Source of the DNA: Peronospora farinosa
Taxonomy: Eukaryota; Oomycota; Peronosporomycetes; Peronosporales; Peronosporaceae
Assembly: GCA_947646735.1 (NCBI GenBank)
Contig: CANTFK010000800.1
Coordinates: forward strand, 248,001-312,000
Reading direction: 5' to 3'
DNA: 64,000 nucleotides
Part shown: piece after piece, positions 62,284-64,000 of the stretch
Layout: the number at the start of each line of letters is the position of its first letter
How positions within the stretch are numbered: the first letter of the stretch is position 1
The notes under the pieces: model-generated
What the model was told of the DNA's origin: nothing
Database searches by the model: none
What the model saw: the letters and a program-made list of their open reading frames with translations, nothing else
Program-made: the position numbers and the translations under genes

Positions 62284-64000
62284 AGGCCTCTGCAGTGTCA
62301 AACAATAGAGTAGGCACGTCTGTAGCTCCAAAGGAGAAGCTTTAGGTTCTGCCAACACCACCCTAACTGTATTTATGAATTACTACGCGACGCAGGCACT
62401 TGGTTCTTTCTACAGTAACATGCCTTCTGTGCAACTCAGTAGTACAACACCGTCGGTAATACTGAAGCCGGTTCGGCGCCTGATTTGATGAATTTTGGTG
62501 ATGTACAGACAAATTTTTGCCAAGGTTGCGAATGCTTGACGGCAGCAACTTCTTTTCCATTCATACCACGTCTTTAGTGAGCAACGCAGACGCTCGGCAA
62601 CGACCCGTCGGCCTCACAGACCGTCGGCAAGACCTGCTTGCCACACTTTCGTAGCTGGCATGGAGCTGATTGTAAAAGCGGCAAGCACAACATCGAAGAA
62701 GTCAGCTGCATAAAAGAACGTCGGTTACCTGCTTTTTGCCTCATTGTCCTTGCTTCTCTTGTAGAGCATGATGCACAACAGAATCTACCCGGGGTTTGAC
62801 AACTTTGCGAGTGATTAAGACATTTTTACAGACGGCTTATTTGAGACCACCCTTAGCTGCCAAGCAGTCCGCATAGTCGTGACAAGCATTGCGACACACA
62901 CGTTAAAGTGAAATTGATCCAACGTTTCGTCTCAATGCGCTCGAAAGTCACCTTCTGCAAAAGTCACAACATCGATGGTTGCTGAAAAAACTCGTGCAGT
63001 TGCTGGAAGGGGAGGGTTATAAGTACAGGTAATAATGTGTTTGATACATGGAGAACTTTATACAGTAGGAGATAATGGTGGAATTGACATTATAAAACCG
63101 GTTCATAGAGGAATAGCGACAATGTAATTAAGTGACCTAAATATCTGCAAAGAAGATACTAGCGCAAGAAAAACGAGCGGCGCTGAATCAAATGAACCTT
63201 TTGTGGCGCGTAGTCCTCTGCATTGATACGTTTAGGTGTGATTTGCAGCTTTAGGCTAAAATGAGCTGAGCTCTTCAACTAAAAGAATTGCTAAGATGTA
63301 GAAGTGTGTTCAAAAACCATTTGTGCCTTACTCGGACTCGAATGAGAAACGGATATGCCGGTCTCGACTGCATCTGGTGGTAGGTGCAAATAGATTGGAA
63401 CGATAGTGAGTGTGACGATGTGGCTGAGCTAGTAACATCCACCTGTAGTGTAAGGCATTCAATCGGCTTATTCGACTAGTCCTTTAATACCAGCTCTTCC
63501 TTCGTAGCGGGCGTGGCCACACTGGGTTTATCGTGCTGTAGATTACACCGCAGTCTTCATCACATCAACATCCTCCACTCGCACAGCACATATCGGGCCA
63601 CACGACTTGTCCAGACCCAGCCTATTAGCACCCGGTATCAAAAGGGTTGATTTGTAATGAGCTTCCGCGATCAGCTTGCCGTTTTGAACAAGTTTCGGCT
63701 TTTGGTAGCGGCCGCCAAACGGAAAGCGATCCACGAACTAGACCGGACGCCTGATGCAAGATCTAAGCACGGCAATGCCTTGCAATGTGCCCTGCACAAG
63801 TCCAGTCACGCCACTTTTGATAGCGCCCTCGCCAGGTTTCAAGCATATACTAGTGAAGCCGCGGCAAAGGTCCTTTGGAAACTTGACGTCAGCATTTTCA
63901 GACGACTAGGAATCATCACCACCGGATGTATCGCCTTTGCTGTAATCCGAAACAACACTCACAAACATATCGAGCGAGCCTGTGATCTTCGCAGCCGAAG
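62284..64000 (-). repeat. Long inverted repeat, right arm (cut by window end)
   Basis: Reverse complement of 53033-54760. It includes the counterpart ORF starting at 63658 (MSFRDQLAVLNKFRLLV..., + strand), open to the window edge. Confidence 0.93.
63658..64000 (+). pseudogene. Right-arm copy of the 117-aa ORF (runs off window)
   Basis: Same protein as 53023-53376, pointing outward. Identical in all residues I compared. Same weak MULE-like reading and same doubts. Confidence 0.3.

Noticed and set aside
1..64000. Effector genes (RXLR, Crinkler) or bacterial-type operons
   Set aside because: No signal peptide with RXLR or LFLAK motif and no operon-like gene run was found on reading the ORFs.

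Overview
The window looks like repeat-rich, gene-poor DNA of an oomycete (Peronosporales-like: Phytophthora or a downy mildew). This is inferred from the chromodomain-bearing Ty3/Gypsy lineages, an oomycete-style ankyrin relic, a tRNA-headed SINE and the lack of any bacterial gene organisation. I could run no database search, so the host is not proven. Nearly all of the 64 kb is nested retrotransposons, reconstructed from LTR ends, primer-binding sites (PBS), polypurine tracts (PPT) and target-site duplications (TSD).

Left block (about 488-30650). An old Gypsy element 'A' (+ strand) has a 5' LTR near 488-1027 and a 3' LTR at 26900-27390. It is split by a young Gypsy element 'B' (- strand, 3345-11159, TSD CAATA), by a large decayed Gypsy element 'E2' (- strand, about 12108-24189) that itself holds a solo LTR (14608-15559, TSD TACT), and by another solo LTR (25252-26398). 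The A 3' LTR runs straight into a second decayed internal region of the same family, 'A2' (27391 to about 30650), giving an LTR-internal-LTR-internal array.

Centre (30651-32742). A small island of probable host DNA carries a SINE with 13-bp TSDs and a broken ankyrin-repeat gene.

Right block 1 (32743-52825). A chromovirus 'D' (+ strand, 245- and 219-bp LTRs) is interrupted by 'E' (33974-40104, TSD GTTA), a gag-only element that contains a solo LTR (37110-38436, TSD AAAG), and by 'C' (42704-50515, TSD CTTCT). C is a near-identical sister of B in the opposite orientation.

Right block 2 (52826-64000). A long inverted repeat (53033-54760 against 62284-64000, running off the window) flanks a LINE-like relic, several perfect or near-perfect palindromes and a young Ty1/Copia element (56532-61638, TSD AGGTC) whose primer site matches the anticodon arm of a methionine tRNA.

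The most notable signal is a 479/481-codon open reading frame on the antisense strand of B and C. It starts 13 bp inside the 3' LTR boundary, runs about 600 bp with no competing sense ORF, then overlaps the sense integrase-tail/chromodomain ORF for about 840 bp. The unrelated element E2 has decayed remains of a different antisense gene in the same place. Antisense genes at the 3' end may therefore be a recurrent module of these oomycete Gypsy elements.
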